Source: UBA7662 sp036787895 (lineage in GTDB: Bacteria > Bacteroidota > Bacteroidia > UBA7662). From it: a stretch of DNA of 64,000 bases. A program made the translations under genes and the position numbers. The notes under the pieces are model-generated. The model searched no databases. It had not been told where the DNA came from and worked only from the letters and a program-made list of their open reading frames with translations. Every line of letters starts with the position of its first letter. The first letter of the stretch is position 1. Positions 61,240 to 64,000 of the stretch are shown here, piece after piece. The stretch covers positions 25,901-89,900 of the forward strand of contig DAIQOK010000014.1 of the NCBI GenBank assembly GCA_036787895.1, read 5' to 3'.

Positions 61240-63366
61240 TTAATTTTTTTCCGCTTTCATGGCTTTGTACTTCGCGAGTACATCCTCGGCAATATTCCTT
61301 GGTGTCTCGGTGTAGTGTGAAAACTCCATGGTAGAAGTAGCGCGTCCTGATGTAAGTGTACGAAGTACAGTCACATAGCCGAACATCTCTGACAATGGCA
61401 CCAGTGCACGGATAACCTGTGCAGCATTTTTAGTGTCCATTCCCTGCATCTGACCACGACGACGGTTCAAGTCACCCATCACATCACCCATATACTCATC
61501 GGGAGTAATAACCTCGATTTTCATGATAGGCTCAAGCAATACGGGGTTGGCTTTGCGACAAGCTTCACGGAAGGCAGTGCGGGCAGCAATTTCAAACGAG
61601 AGTGAGTCGGAGTCAACCGCGTGGAAAGAACCGTCGAACAAACGAACTTTCAAACTATCCACGGGGAAGCCAGCCAATACACCATTCGACATGGCGGCGG
61701 CGAAACCTTTTTCAACTGATGGAATAAATTCGCGTGGAATAGCACCACCAACAACTTCGTTGATGAAGGTAAGACCCGGCTTTTCGTCATCGCTTGGCCC
61801 GATTTCGAACTGGATATCAGCGAATTTACCACGACCACCGGTTTGCTTTTTATAGGTTTCACGGTGAGTAACAGAGGTTGTAATGGCCTCTTTATAGGCC
61901 ACCTGAGGAGCACCCTGGTTACATTCTACTTTGAACTCGCGACGCAAACGGTCGACGATGATTTCGAGGTGAAGCTCGCCCATACCTTGGATGATGGTTT
62001 GTCCGGTTTCTTCGTCGGTGAAGACGCGGAAAGTAGGATCCTCCTCCGAAAGTTTAGCCAAAGCGTTACCGAGTTTGTCGGCATCGGCCTGGGTTTTAGG
62101 CTCAATCGCCAAACCGATTACCGGCTCAGGGAATTGCATGGCTTCGAGTATGATCGGATGTTTCTCGTCGCAGAGGGTATCTCCGGTTTTGATGTCTTTG
62201 AAACCTACAGCTGCGCAAATATCACCGGCTTCTACAAATTCGATGGCTTTGCGGTCGTTGGCATGCATCTGGAACAAACGGGAAATACGTTCTTTTTCCA
62301 TGACAATACCTTTGTCGGCATCGCTCCTTACTTTCAATACATATGAACCAGCGTCGAGGCGACCTGAATACACACGGAAGAAAACAAGGCGACCTACGAA
62401 TGGATCGGTAGCTACTTTAAATGCGAGCGCGCAGAAAGGCTCTTTTACATCCGGTTTGCGGCTGATTTCAGCATCGGTTTTCGGATCGTGTCCGTTCACC
62501 TTTTCTTTGTCGGTTGGTGCCGGCAAAAAGGCACAAACCGCGTCAAGCATCGCCTGAACACCTTTGTTTTTGAACGAAGAACCGCACATCATCGGTACAA
62601 ATGCACCATCGATAACTGCAGCGCGGATAGCCGAACGCATTTCGTCTACGGTGATGGTAGCCGGATCGTCGAAAAATTTCTCCAACAATACTTCATCGTA
62701 ATCGGCACAAGCTTCAACGAGAATCTGACGGTATTCAGCAACGGTTTCAACCAAATCGTCTGGAATAGGCACTTCGGTATAGGTCATTCCTTTGGAAGCC
62801 TCGTCCCAGATGATGGCTTTGTTGGTGATCAAGTCAACCACACCTTTGAAATGCTCTTCGTTGCCGATGGGCACTTGCAAAGGTACAGCGGTAGAACCGA
62901 GCATGTCTTTTACCTGTTTGCATACCGCAAAAAAGTCGGCACCCTGGCGGTCCATTTTATTCACGAAGCCCAAACGAGCTACGCCATAGTTGTCGGCCAG
63001 GCGCCAGTTGGTTTCCGACTGCGGCTCAACGCCGTCAACAGCCGAAAATAAAAATACGAGACCATCGAGTACACGTAATGAACGGTTTACTTCTACGGTA
63101 AAGTCCACGTGACCCGGGGTATCGATAATGTTAACTGCATACTCCTGGTCATGCCATTTCCAGGTAGTTTTGGTAGCCGCCGATGTGATGGTGATGCCAC
63201 GCTCCTGCTCCTGAACCATCCAGTCCATGGTAGCAGCACCGTCGTGTACCTCACCAATCTTGTGGGTCATACCGGTATAATACAGAATACGCTCAGTCGT
63301 GGTTGTTTTACCGGCATCAATGTGCGCGGCAATACCGATGTTGCGTGTAAATTTAAGATCTGCCAT
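61240..63366 (-). CDS. fusA: Elongation factor G
   Basis: 708 residues, five domains. GTPase motifs: G1 AHIDAGKTTTTE, switch region GITITSAATKTTWKW, G3 DTPGHVDFTVEVN, G4 FVNKMDRQGAD. Domain IV has GGRGKFADIQFEIGP and domain V ends with YVTVLRTLTSGRATST. It drives ribosomal translocation. Confidence 0.98.
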   Translation of the reverse strand: MADLKFTRNIGIAAHIDAGKTTTTERILYYTGMTHKIGEVHDGAATMDWMVQEQERGITITSAATKTTWKWHDQEYAVNIIDTPGHVDFTVEVNRSLRVLDGLVFLFSAVDGVEPQSETNWRLADNYGVARLGFVNKMDRQGADFFAVCKQVKDMLGSTAVPLQVPIGNEEHFKGVVDLITNKAIIWDEASKGMTYTEVPIPDDLVETVAEYRQILVEACADYDEVLLEKFFDDPATITVDEMRSAIRAAVIDGAFVPMMCGSSFKNKGVQAMLDAVCAFLPAPTDKEKVNGHDPKTDAEISRKPDVKEPFCALAFKVATDPFVGRLVFFRVYSGRLDAGSYVLKVRSDADKGIVMEKERISRLFQMHANDRKAIEFVEAGDICAAVGFKDIKTGDTLCDEKHPIILEAMQFPEPVIGLAIEPKTQADADKLGNALAKLSEEDPTFRVFTDEETGQTIIQGMGELHLEIIVDRLRREFKVECNQGAPQVAYKEAITTSVTHRETYKKQTGGRGKFADIQFEIGPSDDEKPGLTFINEVVGGAIPREFIPSVEKGFAAAMSNGVLAGFPVDSLKVRLFDGSFHAVDSDSLSFEIAARTAFREACRKANPVLLEPIMKIEVITPDEYMGDVMGDLNRRRGQMQGMDTKNAAQVIRALVPLSEMFGYVTVLRTLTSGRATSTMEFSHYTETPRNIAEDVLAKYKAMKAEKN

Positions 63367-63372
63367 AAAAAC

Positions 63373-63840
63373 TTAGAATCTGAAGTGCGAGAACGCTTTG
63401 TTTGCTTCGGCCATGCGGTAGGTATCTTCTTTCTTCTTCACAGAAGCGCCTTCACCTTTCGCTGCAGCCAGGATTTCACCGGCCAGTTTTTCCATCATGG
63501 TTTTTTCGTTACGCTTGCGGGCATAACCAATTAACCAACGCATGCCCAGCGCAGATTTGCGGCTTGGGTTTACCTCAATGGGTACCTGGAAAGTAGAGCC
63601 ACCTACACGGCGGCTTTTTACTTCAACCGATGGCATTACATTGTTCAACGCACGGCGCCAAACTTCAACACCCGGTTCGTTGGCACGCTTTTCAACCAAC
63701 TCCATGGCTTCGTAGAAAGTCTGGGCGGCGATGCTTTTTTTACCATCGTACATCATATTGTTGATGAACTTGGTAACGACCACGTCATTGAACTTCGGAT
63801 CTGGTTCAATGATTCTTTTTTTAGCACGAGCTTTTCTCAT
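63373..63840 (-). CDS. rpsG: 30S ribosomal protein S7
   Basis: 155 residues: PDPKFNDVV-like start (EPDPKFNDVVVTKFINNMMY), VEVKSRRVGGSTFQVPIEV, KKEDTYRMAEANKAFSHFRF at the end. It organises the 30S head. Confidence 0.98.
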   Translation of the reverse strand: MRKARAKKRIIEPDPKFNDVVVTKFINNMMYDGKKSIAAQTFYEAMELVEKRANEPGVEVWRRALNNVMPSVEVKSRRVGGSTFQVPIEVNPSRKSALGMRWLIGYARKRNEKTMMEKLAGEILAAAKGEGASVKKKEDTYRMAEANKAFSHFRF

Positions 63841-63853
63841 GACCTATTTCTGA

Positions 63854-64000
63854 TTATTTCTTTTTTCCACCTTTTACCGGAGCTGCTGCCTGTTTGGCTT
63901 TGGCACCGTATTTCGAACGGCCCTGTTTACGACCGTTTACACCCGACGTATCGAGTGCACCACGAATGATGTGGTAACGTACACCCGGCAAGTCTTTCAC
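63854..64000 (-). CDS. rpsL: 30S ribosomal protein S12 (C-terminal 48 residues; cut by window edge)
   Basis: Partial. The visible end reads VKDLPGVRYHIIRGALDTSG, then VNGRKQGRSKYGAK and a Lys-rich tail, which is the S12 C-terminus. The 5' part lies outside the window. It begins the str block that continues through rpsG and fusA. Confidence 0.95.
   Translation of the reverse strand: MKDLPGVRYHIIRGALDTSGVNGRKQGRSKYGAKAKQAAAPVKGGKKK

Noticed and set aside
1..64000. tRNA, rRNA, transposase, prophage genes
   Set aside because: I looked for cloverleaf-like, rRNA-like and transposase/integrase sequences and saw none that could be supported. A tRNA scan would be decisive.

Overview
The window is a chromosomal segment from a member of the Bacteroidota, probably a free-living aerobic lineage in the Chitinophagia/Saprospiria/Sphingobacteriia area. 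The lineage is inferred, not proven. Three secreted proteins carry type IX secretion (T9SS) C-terminal signals. Several promoters fit the Bacteroidota consensus TTG-N17-20-TAnnTTTG. The ribosomal operon has no tuf and runs from rplQ into carA-eno, and the caa3-type oxidase cluster has the Bacteroidota gene set. No rRNA, tRNA, transposase, prophage or CRISPR array is visible.

Layout. 1-8963: a phosphohexose mutase, a two-gene T9SS secreted-protein cassette (about 2199-6371) flanked on both sides by the same two intergenic repeat families, then recQ. 9182-14184: a TetR regulator with matching operators at itself and at an alpha/beta hydrolase, then sucD, an MlaF/MlaE-type ABC pair and a short-chain dehydrogenase. 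14452-15078: an AT-rich MNT/HEPN toxin-antitoxin module that looks decayed, with a stop at codon 5 of the antitoxin and a 1-nt frameshift before the toxin active site. 15141-17365: a probable glycine/ornithine-lipid acyltransferase pair. 17429-26074: an eleven-gene cytochrome oxidase operon read leftward from a well-formed promoter. It includes a subunit II with an N-terminal cytochrome c and a Sco-like protein without any cysteine.

26572-37069 is a signalling region. It holds a tandem universal stress protein joined by a 2-nt gap to a soluble histidine kinase/pseudo-receiver/AraC protein, an unrecognised 232-aa protein, three consecutive TPR-membrane-adenylate cyclases with almost the same catalytic domain but different sensor halves, and an HD-domain hydrolase. 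37125-44554 holds fabG, a VWA-like membrane protein, another T9SS protein, and a sigma factor / membrane-anchored beta-barrel-like protein / lipoprotein operon.

44589-64000 (leftward) is ftsB-like, eno and carA, then the fused str-S10-spc-alpha ribosomal operon from rplQ back to a partial rpsL cut by the window edge. Strong hairpin terminators separate the sigma operon from ftsB, and rplQ from carA.

The best candidates for something undescribed are the three-cyclase array, the USP-kinase pair, the repeat-flanked T9SS cassette with a homopolymer frameshift, and the sigma/beta-barrel/lipoprotein operon.
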